Positions 7,397 through 14,830 of a stretch of 15,523 nucleotides of DNA are shown one piece after another; within the stretch, counting starts at the first letter, position 1, and each line of letters opens with the position of its first letter. Source of the stretch: Methylovulum sp. (lineage in GTDB: Bacteria > Pseudomonadota > Gammaproteobacteria > Methylococcales > Methylomonadaceae); NCBI GenBank assembly GCA_004299465.1, contig SCST01000161.1:1-15523 (forward strand). Reading direction: 5' to 3'. The notes below the pieces were generated by a model that was not told the DNA's origin, searched no databases, and saw only the letters and a program-made list of their open reading frames with translations. Position numbers and translations under genes: made by a program.

Positions 7397-8568
7397 AATC
7401 AAAAAACATATTCGATTACCCACTGTTTGCATTAGGCTTTAGAGCTTTTTTTGCGCTGGCCGGATTATCCGCACTGATTTTAATCCTCCTTTGGAACGCC
7501 ATTTTTAAAGGCGAATTATCGCTGGGCAATTATTTCGGCAATACCTACTGGCATGCCCATGAAATGTTATTGGGTTATTCGGCCGCGGTAATTGCCGGAT
7601 TTTTATTGACCGCCGTCAAAAACTGGACCGGGAAGCCTACGCCGACCGGCGACCAGCTGGCCGGGCTTTGCTTGCTCTGGCTGTACGGGCGCATCGTACC
7701 GTTTTATGCCGGCTTGTTGCCCGACGCACTGATTGCAGCGGTGGATTTTGCGTTTTTGCCGGCCTTGGCCTATCAAATCAGCAAGCCGATTATTGCGGCC
7801 CGGCATCTAAAAAGCCTGGTGTTCATCGCCATTTTGCTGCTTTTGGCATTAGGCAACGGACTGATACATGCCGAAATCCTGGGGCTTACGAAAAACTCGG
7901 CAGGATTCGGGCTTCAGCTTGTCGTCGCCACCATCATCCTGTTAATCCTGGTGATTGCCGGCCGGGTGTTTCCTTTCTTCACGGAACGCGGATTATCGGG
8001 AACGCTGATCATAAGAAAACCGCTTTTAGACAGCCTCGCGGTCGCCTCAGCCGCGCTGGTTTTTGCCTTGCAATTAAGCGGCGTTTCGGGCGGCATACTG
8101 GCGACAGCGGCGACTGTTGCCGCCTTGCTTAACATCGCCCGAGTCTCAGGCTGGTATGTGCCGAGAATCTGGTATGTGCCTTTATTATGGGTGCTGTATG
8201 TCGGTTATGCCTGGATTATTGCAGGATTCGCATTAACTGCGCTGAGTGCTTACGGATGGGTACTGCCGTCATTAGCCTTGCACGCTTTCACGATAGGCGG
8301 CATCGGCGTATTGACCTTGGGCATGATGGCACGGGTATCGCTGGGGCATACCGGCAGGGCGTTGAAGGTTTCAAATGCCATCGCGATTGCATTTGTATTA
8401 ATCAACCTGACAGCCGTGTTCAGGGTCTTATTGCCGATAGCATTACCGGACTGGTACGGCATGCTGGTGTATGGTTCGACACTGTGCTGGCTTGCGGCAT
8501 TTGCATTGTTTGTTTTTGTTTACACACCCATATTGGCTAGCATACGGATTGATGGACAGGAAGGTTAG
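7393..8568 (+). CDS. nnrS: NnrS-family multi-span membrane protein
   Basis: 391 residues with about a dozen hydrophobic spans, an inner membrane protein of the NnrS family. NnrS in Rhodobacter contains heme and copper and is associated with denitrification. Homologues elsewhere help cells withstand nitric oxide stress. Conserved histidines are visible at H54 and H56 (YWHAHEM) and H297 (LHAFTIGG), plus H319 in the signature RVSLGHTGR. The N-terminal PLFALGFRAFFALAGL is also typical. The ATG overlaps the preceding DUF455 stop by 4 nt, so the two are very likely one transcript. No nitrite or nitric oxide reductase gene lies in the window, so a specific nitrogen-oxide role is inference from the family. 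Confidence 0.92.
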   Translation: MKSKNIFDYPLFALGFRAFFALAGLSALILILLWNAIFKGELSLGNYFGNTYWHAHEMLLGYSAAVIAGFLLTAVKNWTGKPTPTGDQLAGLCLLWLYGRIVPFYAGLLPDALIAAVDFAFLPALAYQISKPIIAARHLKSLVFIAILLLLALGNGLIHAEILGLTKNSAGFGLQLVVATIILLILVIAGRVFPFFTERGLSGTLIIRKPLLDSLAVASAALVFALQLSGVSGGILATAATVAALLNIARVSGWYVPRIWYVPLLWVLYVGYAWIIAGFALTALSAYGWVLPSLALHAFTIGGIGVLTLGMMARVSLGHTGRALKVSNAIAIAFVLINLTAVFRVLLPIALPDWYGMLVYGSTLCWLAAFALFVFVYTPILASIRIDGQEG

Positions 8569-8661
8569 GTTTTATGCAGGGCACACATCACGTAGTGTTG
8601 GCGGACAGGCCAGTTACCAGCCGGTTAATTAGGTCACACTCATTACTGAAATGGTAAGACT

Positions 8662-9566
8662 TTAGGTCTGCATGGGCCGACTGAATGGTTCTTCTAATAC
8701 CTTTATGGCTTGGGATGATAACGGGACAATGTGTTGCACTTCGGTTTTTGATACAAAGTAACGCCATTCTTTAGCATCAAAGTCGATGTGTTGCCATTCT
8801 GCCGCGCGTAATTCGCCAGGGCGGACAAATACCAATGGTGCAAACTTTAACGCGCAAACTGCCACCAAAGAGCCTTGATAACCATCGATTGCCCTTAGTA
8901 ATTTCGCCACCTGCTTTGGCTCAGTAATGGCTGCAAAGTGTTCACCTTTGGCGGGCGGTAATGCGCCACGTAAATCCGGTGTTATGTCTCGATCAATACG
9001 GCCAGTTGCAACAGCATAACGATAGACCTGTCCGCATATTTGCAAGGTTCGATGTGCCGTCTCGATAGTTCCCCGATCTTCAACACGCCTTAAACATTCC
9101 AGAATGTCTTTAGGCAGAATATCAGTTATGGGCTTGCTCCCAGCCAAGGAAAAATATTACGTTCCAGCATTCGTTTAGAACGGTTATTTTTATCGTCCCA
9201 GGTATCAATCTTTTTTTGCCCCCACTCCCTGGCGATCACTTCAAGGCTATTTACGGCGCTATCGGCTTTCGATGACTTAACAGCTTTCCGGTTTTCGCTG
9301 GGATTGATGCCCCCGGCTATCTGCTTGCAGATAATGTCCCGTTGCTCCCTTGCTTGCTGCAAACTAATTTCAGGATAAGTACCCAATGACAGCAAGCAGT
9401 CTTTGCCGTTGAAGCGGTATTTGATTCGCCACCATTTAGCCCAACTATCCTTGAGCGGCTTAATGAGTAGATGCAAACCTTTATCATCAAACAGGGTAAA
9501 AGCCTTACCTGTTGTGGCCTTGGCGTGTTTGTGGGCGTTCTTGCAGGCGCTATCGGACAGTGACAT
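8662..9566 (-). pseudogene. P4-type tyrosine integrase, frameshifted and 3'-truncated
   Basis: Remnant of a phage/island integrase (tyrosine recombinase with N-terminal DUF4102 domain). The first part (9566 to about 9137) has the N-terminal arm-binding domain (FTLFDDKGLHLLIKP, WRIKYRFNGKDCLLSLGTYPEISLQQAR) and the start of the core-binding domain, ending RNIFPWLGASP at a stop. The protein resumes in the -1 frame as SKPITDILPKDILECLRRVEDRG, consistent with loss of one base around 9137-9140. The second part reaches the catalytic domain, with the first catalytic Arg in VRPGELRAAEW and the KTEVQHIVPLS block. It then ends in unrelated residues (PFSRPMQT). The H-x-x-R, second His and nucleophilic Tyr are missing, so it cannot recombine DNA. 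Intact relatives are about 400 residues. Its position next to a tRNA is typical. Confidence 0.9.
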
Positions 9567-9567
9567 T

Positions 9568-9614
9568 GGTATAACTCATTTGTGGCATTGGGCTGTTATA
9601 CCGAATGTTATACC
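9568..9614 (-). repeat. Three GGTATAAC motifs upstream of the integrase
   Basis: GGTATAAC occurs on the minus strand at 9607-9614 and 9595-9602, 12 bp apart in direct orientation. It occurs inverted at 9568-9575, just before the integrase ATG. The outermost copy overlaps the candidate -10 box. The layout fits arm-type or autoregulatory binding sites of the integrase, which is inference. Confidence 0.6.
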
Positions 9615-9634
9615 TATATGCTCTTGCATTACAA
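9607..9634 (-). promoter_or_regulatory. Candidate promoter of the integrase remnant
   Basis: TTGTAA (9629-9634) and TATAAC (9607-9612) on the minus strand are 16 bp apart. Transcription would start near 9600, about 35 nt before the ATG at 9566. The -10 lies inside a GGTATAAC repeat. Confidence 0.4.
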
Positions 9635-9662
9635 TGTTAATAATGCACTTCGTTGGACAATA

Positions 9663-9697
9663 AAAAACCCGCTAAGCCTTGTGACTTGCGGGTTTTT
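9663..9697 (-). terminator. Intrinsic terminator after tRNA-Cys (bidirectional)
   Basis: Perfect arms AAAAACCCGC (9663-9672) and GCGGGTTTTT (9688-9697) enclose a further short pairing. The hairpin begins 31 nt past the CCA end of tRNA-Cys. A-rich and T-rich flanks would allow termination on both strands, which would also insulate the integrase region. Confidence 0.85.
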
Positions 9698-9728
9698 GTA
9701 CTTCGTTGCATCTGTTTGGATTCACTAG

Positions 9729-9802
9729 TGGAGGCTGCGGCCGGAATCGAACCGGCGTAGATGGCTTTGCAGGCCACTGCATAACCATTTTGCTACGCAG
9801 CC
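9729..9802 (-). tRNA. tRNA-Cys (GCA)
   Basis: 74 nt on the minus strand with encoded CCA. The acceptor arms GGCTGCG and CGCAGCC pair fully. The anticodon stem-loop reads GTGGC-CTGCAAA-GCCAT, giving anticodon GCA, and the T arm contains GGTTCGATTCC. It is the second gene of a Gly-Cys unit, 49 nt after tRNA-Gly. Its 3' end faces the broken integrase, as expected for an integration target. Confidence 0.96.
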
Positions 9803-9816
9803 GTAAACTTGAAATA

Positions 9817-9843
9817 AAAAAGCCGCGATGTTCGCGGCTTTTT
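9817..9843 (-). terminator. Strong hairpin terminator between tRNA-Gly and tRNA-Cys
   Basis: Perfect 12-bp arms AAAAAGCCGCGA (9817-9828) and TCGCGGCTTTTT (9832-9843) with a 3-nt loop. On the minus strand the stem is followed by a T-run. It sits in the short gap between the two tRNAs, an unusual place if they share one promoter. Confidence 0.85.
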
Positions 9844-9851
9844 GAATTTTT

Positions 9852-9926
9852 TGGAGCGGGAAACGAGATTCGAACTCGCGACCCCAACCTTGGCAAGGTT
9901 GTGCTCTACCACTGAGCTATTCCCGC
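9852..9926 (-). tRNA. tRNA-Gly (GCC)
   Basis: 75 nt on the minus strand with encoded CCA. It begins GCGGGAATAGCTCAGTGGTA. The anticodon stem-loop is CAACC-TTGCCAA-GGTTG (anticodon GCC), and the T arm holds GAGTTCGAATCTC. It is the first gene after the consensus promoter at 9946-9973. The E. coli glyW-cysT-leuZ unit has the same Gly-Cys order; no Leu tRNA is seen here. Confidence 0.97.
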
Positions 9927-9945
9927 ACTGCAATTTATTCGGGGT

Positions 9946-9973
9946 ATTATAAATATTATTTACCCCCTGTCAA
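9946..9973 (-). promoter_or_regulatory. Consensus sigma70 promoter for the tRNA-Gly/Cys unit
   Basis: Perfect TTGACA (9968-9973) and perfect TATAAT (9946-9951) with a 16-bp spacer on the minus strand. The base run after the -10 starts ACCCCG, a GC-rich discriminator typical of stable-RNA promoters under stringent control. Transcription would start near 9939, about 13 nt before the tRNA. Confidence 0.85.
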
Positions 9974-9980
9974 CTTATTT

Positions 9981-10460
9981 TTACTGAACGTCAATAGATA
10001 ATGCCCAACCTGAATTACCTTTACACTCACCTTCTTCAATTTGGACTTTAGCATAGGCGTTTTTCTTACCGTACGCGTCCTGAAGTTCAAGAACAGATAC
10101 CGCTGTTCCTTGCGCCATGTGCTGGCAAGCGCCACTTCTGTCGGCTTCTTCAGTATCGTCGTATGCGGCTATAGTACCGGGAACGCTGACTAAGCGCACT
10201 GTCGCATCCTTGTCATAGGCGTTTGCGCTTTTCAGGACATAGCGTTGGCCTACAGAAAGATTTTTAATCACCGGCCCTGTAACAGTCTTTGAACCGCCAC
10301 CGCTCATCATCATTAAAACCACTAAAGCAACCACTCCTCCAATAACGCCGAAGAAAACTTTTGGATTCTTTTCTTTTAAATTCAACATTGAAGAAAGCAG
10401 GTTATTGGCTATATTTTTTGCTGCATCTACGGTTTCTTTCGCGTTTTCTTCATTACTCAT
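9981..10460 (-). CDS. Single-span membrane protein of unknown function
   Basis: 159 residues and no family that I recognise. An N-terminal polar, amphipathic part (residues 1-34, rich in Glu, Lys and Asn) is followed by one strong hydrophobic segment, VFFGVIGGVVALVVLMMM, near residues 35-52 and a Gly-Ser linker. The C-terminal domain of about 100 residues has the look of a small beta domain (VGQRYVLKSANAYDKDATVRLVSVPG ... AYAKVQIEEGECKGNSGWALSIDV) with two cysteines, C111 and C149, that might pair. The C-terminal domain would be periplasmic if the N-terminus stays inside. The segment lacks a cleavage site, so an anchor rather than a secreted form is likely. GAGG precedes the ATG at 10460 by about eight bases. 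It stands alone, just upstream of the tRNA promoter. Confidence 0.75.
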   Translation of the reverse strand: MSNEENAKETVDAAKNIANNLLSSMLNLKEKNPKVFFGVIGGVVALVVLMMMSGGGSKTVTGPVIKNLSVGQRYVLKSANAYDKDATVRLVSVPGTIAAYDDTEEADRSGACQHMAQGTAVSVLELQDAYGKKNAYAKVQIEEGECKGNSGWALSIDVQ

Positions 10461-10491
10461 TTCTCTTCCTCACGGTAGCGTAATTTTATTT

Positions 10492-10518
10492 ATTATATTT
10501 ATTAAAACGTTGCCTTAA
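10492..10518 (-). promoter_or_regulatory. Possible promoter of the 159-residue membrane protein
   Basis: A perfect TATAAT on the minus strand (10492-10497) lies 31 nt before the ATG at 10460. The best -35 is TTAAGG (10513-10518) at a short 15-bp spacing, so the -35 part is weak. The region is AT-rich, which makes chance matches likely. Confidence 0.3.
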
Positions 10519-10652
10519 GCACCATGGATGTTTTTCAAACCGGTCCCAAAAACAAACATTGTTCACTTCAAGCAATTCTCATTAAAAAGCAGCGCGTCAT
10601 CAACGAATACCCTACTCGAATGACAACTTACTACGATGAAATATCTTTTCAA

Positions 10653-10672
10653 GTGCTTTATGACTAAAGCAC
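10653..10672. repeat. Perfect 8-bp inverted repeat downstream of the 515-residue gene
   Basis: GTGCTTTA and TAAAGCAC pair perfectly around a TGAC loop, about 50 nt past the stop codon of the gene at 10725-12272. No T-run follows on either strand, so it is not a standard intrinsic terminator. The rest of the 10461-10724 gap shows no gene that I can support. Confidence 0.5.
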
Positions 10673-10724
10673 GGCTAAACGATATACCTTGACGGGATAA
10701 AATAGTAGCTTTTTCCGTTTATGT

Positions 10725-12272
10725 CTATTTTCTTTTTTCAGCGACCTTCATGCATTCGAACTGCCAGTATCCAAGTCCTATATTTTTCTTATTTTTCAGT
10801 ACAATAGGGAAATCTTCCTGATTAATAAATAATCGGACAACATCATCCTCTTTTAATATAAACGTGTCGGTGATTATATAACTGTCCCCGTCCTGCTCTA
10901 TGGTCTTATAAAACAACGCTTGCTTGGGAAGATCCTTGGTTGTGGCATTAAGCGGCAGATACGTTACGGCAACAGCTTGATGTGTCAGTAATTGCACGCC
11001 AAAAGTTATTCTCCCCTCTTCTTTTTCCACGACCAGCATATCGACAATCCCTAAAAAACGCTTATGCTCGGGCATATCTATCCTCCGAAAACTGACCAGA
11101 CTGCCTACAGACAAGATGCCCGGTTTCTTGAATACGCAGGATAATAATCGGCTGGATACCGACTGGACGAGAAATTCGGGATGATCTTCCAGACTTGTCG
11201 CGATCGCTTTTTGCAATTTATACGTAGACGTTAGCCCTATCGCAAGATAGCGATCCAATCTATCGCTGAAAAGCGGTGCGCTTTGCAGAGGAATCCCGGA
11301 CCATCTTTGTTTCAGGTAGTCGAGCAATTCCAGGCTAAGTTTTTCAGCAGGATTTTGGGAGGCGTGCATCGTACTAAATCTTGCCTCAGCCTCACTAACC
11401 CGATTTTTTTTCTGTTCTATCGCCTGGTATAGCCGGGTAAAATCCAGGTACAGCTTGGCCGAATCAGTATCAACTTCCGCCTCAAGCTGAAAATGCGGCG
11501 GCTTGTCTTCATCCGTAAAGATAAGGCACTGCACGGCTTGGCCAAAAACCGCTTCTTTTTTCAAACTGACCAATGATCGTACGGTTTCTATGAAATCATA
11601 AACCAGCCTAATTTCTTTTTGCATTAAACCTGCCGAATCAGCAAGGCTAAGCAAAATAATCTGTAGATAGCATTCTTCAGGGCTGCTCGTTTTATTGCTT
11701 CGATTGCTATCATTAACCGCAACCTGCGTTATATTTTTTTTTATTTTTACACTGAGCTTGTAAAGTGAATGCAAATCCATCCATATCCAATCGGGGACCG
11801 GCATCCCCATCATAAAATAGCTGGTAACTATACCGCTCAGGCCTTTAATGCAACGTTGACAGGATAATGCTGCATTTTTGCCCTGGAACCAGCTTATTTC
11901 GTGCCCCGTTAGCTCTTTAAGGGTAATCCAGTAACTCAGCGTAAATTGCTTTTCGAGGGAGGTTAATAACGCCAGCGTTTTCTTGTCACTTTCTTCTTTT
12001 GGAAATCCTGAGCGCAGCAGTCTTGCACGCAAAAACTCTTCAATAACCAGGAAACTGGGCCTTAATAATTCCAATGCATCAAGCCGTAGCTGGGCGGGCA
12101 TTTTTATCGCATTAAAATCATTCATGTAATCGTAAAACAGCCGTGTCGCCAATAACGGGTTAGCCGTAGGCAACTCGGTTATCCATTGTTCCAGAATTTT
12201 CGCCTCGAACTCTTTCAGGCGTTGGGAATTCGGCTGTTGTTTCGGAATGACGAGAAAAAAAGAATGTTTCAA
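10725..12272 (-). CDS. Large cytoplasmic protein of unknown function, possible PilZ-like C-terminal barrel
   Basis: 515 residues that I cannot assign with confidence. The first 330 residues are mostly helical in character. They include a block LPTANPLLATRLFYDYMNDFN ... LRLDALELLRPS (34-73) and a C138-x2-C141 pair. The segment from about 387 to 441 (VGSLVSFRR, FLGIVDMLVVEK, ITFGVQLL) is beta-rich. It resembles the C-terminal barrel of a set of PilZ-related or putative cyclic-di-GMP-binding proteins in other proteobacteria, but the classical RxxxR and D/NxSxxG motifs are not seen. There is no signal peptide or span. The start codon is TTG, supported by GGTGGA about seven bases upstream. It lies 45 bp downstream of the ABC permease on the same strand and may be co-transcribed with it. 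The function is unknown. Confidence 0.72.
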   Translation of the reverse strand: MKHSFFLVIPKQQPNSQRLKEFEAKILEQWITELPTANPLLATRLFYDYMNDFNAIKMPAQLRLDALELLRPSFLVIEEFLRARLLRSGFPKEESDKKTLALLTSLEKQFTLSYWITLKELTGHEISWFQGKNAALSCQRCIKGLSGIVTSYFMMGMPVPDWIWMDLHSLYKLSVKIKKNITQVAVNDSNRSNKTSSPEECYLQIILLSLADSAGLMQKEIRLVYDFIETVRSLVSLKKEAVFGQAVQCLIFTDEDKPPHFQLEAEVDTDSAKLYLDFTRLYQAIEQKKNRVSEAEARFSTMHASQNPAEKLSLELLDYLKQRWSGIPLQSAPLFSDRLDRYLAIGLTSTYKLQKAIATSLEDHPEFLVQSVSSRLLSCVFKKPGILSVGSLVSFRRIDMPEHKRFLGIVDMLVVEKEEGRITFGVQLLTHQAVAVTYLPLNATTKDLPKQALFYKTIEQDGDSYIITDTFILKEDDVVRLFINQEDFPIVLKNKKNIGLGYWQFECMKVAEKRK

Positions 12273-12317
12273 TTAATTATCCACCGAATTATGTTAGTAA
12301 CAAACACTGAATTCAAA

Positions 12318-13121
12318 TCAAGCTGCGCCTTTCCGGGTCATCATCCCTTTTGATGGGTTATAGCCGATGATGGCTATCGTCATAAAGACGATAAAGGCAA
12401 GCAACGTATATATAAATGCCTGCTGGTTAAATTGCCCATACAAGGCAAAACGGATCAGTTCAACGGCCTGCGAAAACGGATTGTATTGCGCCAGGTGATG
12501 CAACAGTATGCTGGACTCTTTAAGTTTCCATAAAGGATAGAGCGCAGTTGACATGAAAAACATCGGGAAAATGACAAAATTCATCACGCCGGCAAAATTC
12601 TCCAATTGTTTTATGAATGATGACAACAGCAAGCCCAAGGCTCCCAACATCAAGCCGGACAATATCAATGCCGGCAACACCCATAAATAGCCCTGCCACG
12701 GCGCCTGTATGTCATAGGCCAACGCTATCGCTAAAAACACAGTCACCTGCAAGACGGAAACGCCGGTGCCCGCCAGTAATTTGCTGAGCAATAAAAACCA
12801 GCGCGGCAGCGGGCACACCATCAATAGCCGCATACTGCCCATTTCACGGTCATACACCATCGATAATGAACTTTGCATGCCGTTAAATAACTGGATCATG
12901 CCGCACAAACCGGGGGTAATATAAACCTCGTACAGGATATAGGTTTCATAAGGCGGGCTGATGGCGAGGCCTAATGCGGCCCTGAAACCGGCCGCAAACA
13001 CAAACAGCCAGACTAAGGGCCTGACCAGCGCCGAGATAAACCGCTCGCGCTGGGTGATAAAGCGCCACAATTCGCGCCCGACAATACCCGACATCGCGCG
13101 CCAATAATGCATAAGGTTCAT
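12318..13121 (-). CDS. ABC-2 type permease of a PQQ-alcohol-dehydrogenase-associated transporter (PedC-like)
   Basis: 267 residues with about six hydrophobic spans, the membrane half of an ABC-2 (exporter-type) transporter in the inner membrane. Landmarks are the N-terminal amphipathic part RELWRFITQRERFISALVRPLVWLFVF, the middle signature MVYDREMGSMRLLMVCPLPRWFLLLSKLLAG and the late NPFSQAVELIRFALYG. These match the permease family found with PQQ-dependent alcohol dehydrogenases (pedC of Pseudomonas). The ATG overlaps the ATPase stop by 4 nt, so the pair is translationally coupled. ABC-2 permeases normally move substrates outward or flip lipids and do not need a binding protein. The upstream binding-protein gene is therefore notable. 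Confidence 0.9.
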   Translation of the reverse strand: MNLMHYWRAMSGIVGRELWRFITQRERFISALVRPLVWLFVFAAGFRAALGLAISPPYETYILYEVYITPGLCGMIQLFNGMQSSLSMVYDREMGSMRLLMVCPLPRWFLLLSKLLAGTGVSVLQVTVFLAIALAYDIQAPWQGYLWVLPALILSGLMLGALGLLLSSFIKQLENFAGVMNFVIFPMFFMSTALYPLWKLKESSILLHHLAQYNPFSQAVELIRFALYGQFNQQAFIYTLLAFIVFMTIAIIGYNPSKGMMTRKGAA

Positions 13122-13858
13122 GCGGACTCTCCTTGTGTCAGGTGATAAAAAGCCTCTTTGATCGCTGCCGTGCCGGTCGATTTCAGCACATCGTCGACCG
13201 TGCCGTTGGCTTTGACCTGGCCTTTATGCAGGACAACGACATGATCATCCGGATAAATTTCGTCAATCAAATGGCTGGCCCATAACACGGCCATGTCTTC
13301 GTGGTCGGCCAAGTGATGGACATACTCGACTATCGCCAACCTGCTCGGCACATCCAGGCCCACGGTAGGCTCATCCAGCAGCAGCAATGACGGCTTATGC
13401 AGCAGCGCGCGGGCAATCTCGACGCGGCGTTTATGTCCGCCGTTGAGCTGGCGCACTTTCTCAAAACGGCGCTCATACATAGCCAGGCGTTCCAGCTCTT
13501 GCTGGATGTTCTTATTGGCCTGTTTACGGCTCATACCGTACAGCGCGGCGTGATAATTCAGGTTCTGCATCACCGTCAAATCCATATCCAGCGTCGTTTG
13601 CTGAAAAACGATGCCCAGTTTCGCCAGGGCCTTGCGGGTTTGCTGTTTAATATCATAGCCGCATAACTGGATATGTCCGTCCCTGGTATCGTATAAACGG
13701 GTAATCAGCGCAAATAACGTGCTTTTCCCGGCGCCGTTAGGGCCTAGTAGCAGCGTACATTCGCCGGGACGTATTGCAAAATTGACATGATCCAGCGCCT
13801 TCTTGCCGCTGTACGAAAAGCTTAAATCTTCAACCGACAGCGCGATAGATGCGTTCAT
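13118..13858 (-). CDS. ABC transporter ATP-binding protein (PedB-like)
   Basis: 246 residues, one complete nucleotide-binding domain that would power the adjacent permease from the cytoplasmic face. Walker A GPNGAGKST is at 39-47, the Q-loop glutamine is near 86-87, Walker B LLLLDEP is at 158-164, the D-loop is GLD and the H-loop histidine is H196. The signature reads LNGGH (138-142) instead of LSGGQ, a variant I associate with the PQQ-linked ABC family rather than a sign of loss of function. Its ATG overlaps the stop of the beta-propeller gene by 4 nt and its stop overlaps the permease start by 4 nt. This gives a tightly coupled three-gene run. Confidence 0.93.
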   Translation of the reverse strand: MNASIALSVEDLSFSYSGKKALDHVNFAIRPGECTLLLGPNGAGKSTLFALITRLYDTRDGHIQLCGYDIKQQTRKALAKLGIVFQQTTLDMDLTVMQNLNYHAALYGMSRKQANKNIQQELERLAMYERRFEKVRQLNGGHKRRVEIARALLHKPSLLLLDEPTVGLDVPSRLAIVEYVHHLADHEDMAVLWASHLIDEIYPDDHVVVLHKGQVKANGTVDDVLKSTGTAAIKEAFYHLTQGESA

Positions 13859-14817
13859 GGCTTTACCGCAACGCCCCAGGGATAAGTGCCTACGCCGACT
13901 GACTTTGTCACGGCCTGGCTTTCCAGGTCAATGATGGATATATCGTTGCTGACGCCGTTAGTCGTATACAGGCGTTTTTGATCCGGTGAAAACGCCAGGT
14001 TCCAGACGCGCGAGCCGACCAGCAAAACCTTCTCCACGTCATAGGTTTGGGCATTGACGACAGCGACACGGTTGGCAGGCCCTAACGCGACATAAGCCCT
14101 GTTCCTTTCCTTATCGATCACGACGCCGACCGGCTGGATTTTATCGGCCGTGACACCGGCCACGTCAAAATGGATGGTTTTAACGATTTGCTTGCTCTCG
14201 ACATCCAGGACCATTAACGTGCCGGCCATTTCCGAAGTCACCCACAACTGCCGGCTGTCCGCCGTGAAACCCGCTGCGCGCGGACGCGGGTCAACCAAAG
14301 TGTTTTCGACGATTGCATGGGTTTTCGTATCGATCCAATGCACCATATTAGTCGTTTCGGAAGCGCTGACCAGCCACCGGCTATCCGGGCTGACGGTAAT
14401 GCCTTCAGGTTCGACACCCACTTTTATCTGTTTGATGGCTTTGCCTTTAGCGATGTCGATGACCGTCACCAGGCTGTCGTCTTCGTTGGATACATACAGC
14501 CTGTCTCCGGCCGGATTTAATGCAAAGGTCTCGGGATCATCGCCGGACGGCAGTTTCTCAAGCTCCTTAAGTGTCTCGGCATCCAATTTTTTTATCGTAT
14601 TGTCATCGCTGGTTGCAATATACAAATATTTGCTGTCGGCGCTGATGGCGATGCCCCTAGGGCGCCGGCCTACCGGTACGGTTTTTATTAATTTGCCTTC
14701 AACCGGGTCAACGACCGCGAGGGCATTATCTTTTTCCAATGTGACAAACACGGTTTCGGCCTGTGCGGTTCCCATTAATGCAAGTAGCAACAGCAAGCCT
14801 GTAACATTTTTTTTCAT
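13855..14817 (-). CDS. Secreted YVTN-type beta-propeller protein of the PQQ-associated ABC cluster
   Basis: 320 residues with a classic Sec signal peptide (basic MKKN, hydrophobic core GLLLLLALMG, cleavage after AQA), so mature protein is periplasmic. About seven repeats follow, each of the form VVD..EGKLIKTVPVGRRPRGIAISADSKYLYIA, making a probable seven-bladed propeller. It matches the YVTN-repeat family found beside PQQ-dependent alcohol dehydrogenase transporters. I do not know its ligand; it might bind the substrate or dock with the binding protein. The frame is open upstream to 15189, but that part overlaps the binding-protein gene and looks like shadow sequence (rich in Arg). The signal peptide fixes the start at 14817. 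The gap to the upstream gene stop is 13 nt. Confidence 0.92.
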   Translation of the reverse strand: MKKNVTGLLLLLALMGTAQAETVFVTLEKDNALAVVDPVEGKLIKTVPVGRRPRGIAISADSKYLYIATSDDNTIKKLDAETLKELEKLPSGDDPETFALNPAGDRLYVSNEDDSLVTVIDIAKGKAIKQIKVGVEPEGITVSPDSRWLVSASETTNMVHWIDTKTHAIVENTLVDPRPRAAGFTADSRQLWVTSEMAGTLMVLDVESKQIVKTIHFDVAGVTADKIQPVGVVIDKERNRAYVALGPANRVAVVNAQTYDVEKVLLVGSRVWNLAFSPDQKRLYTTNGVSNDISIIDLESQAVTKSVGVGTYPWGVAVKP

Positions 14818-14830
14818 GACTCTGTTTTTC

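Noticed and set aside
9568..9614. CRISPR-like array
   Set aside because: Only three 8-bp motifs, one of them inverted and with unequal spacing; no long repeats or spacers occur here or elsewhere in the window.
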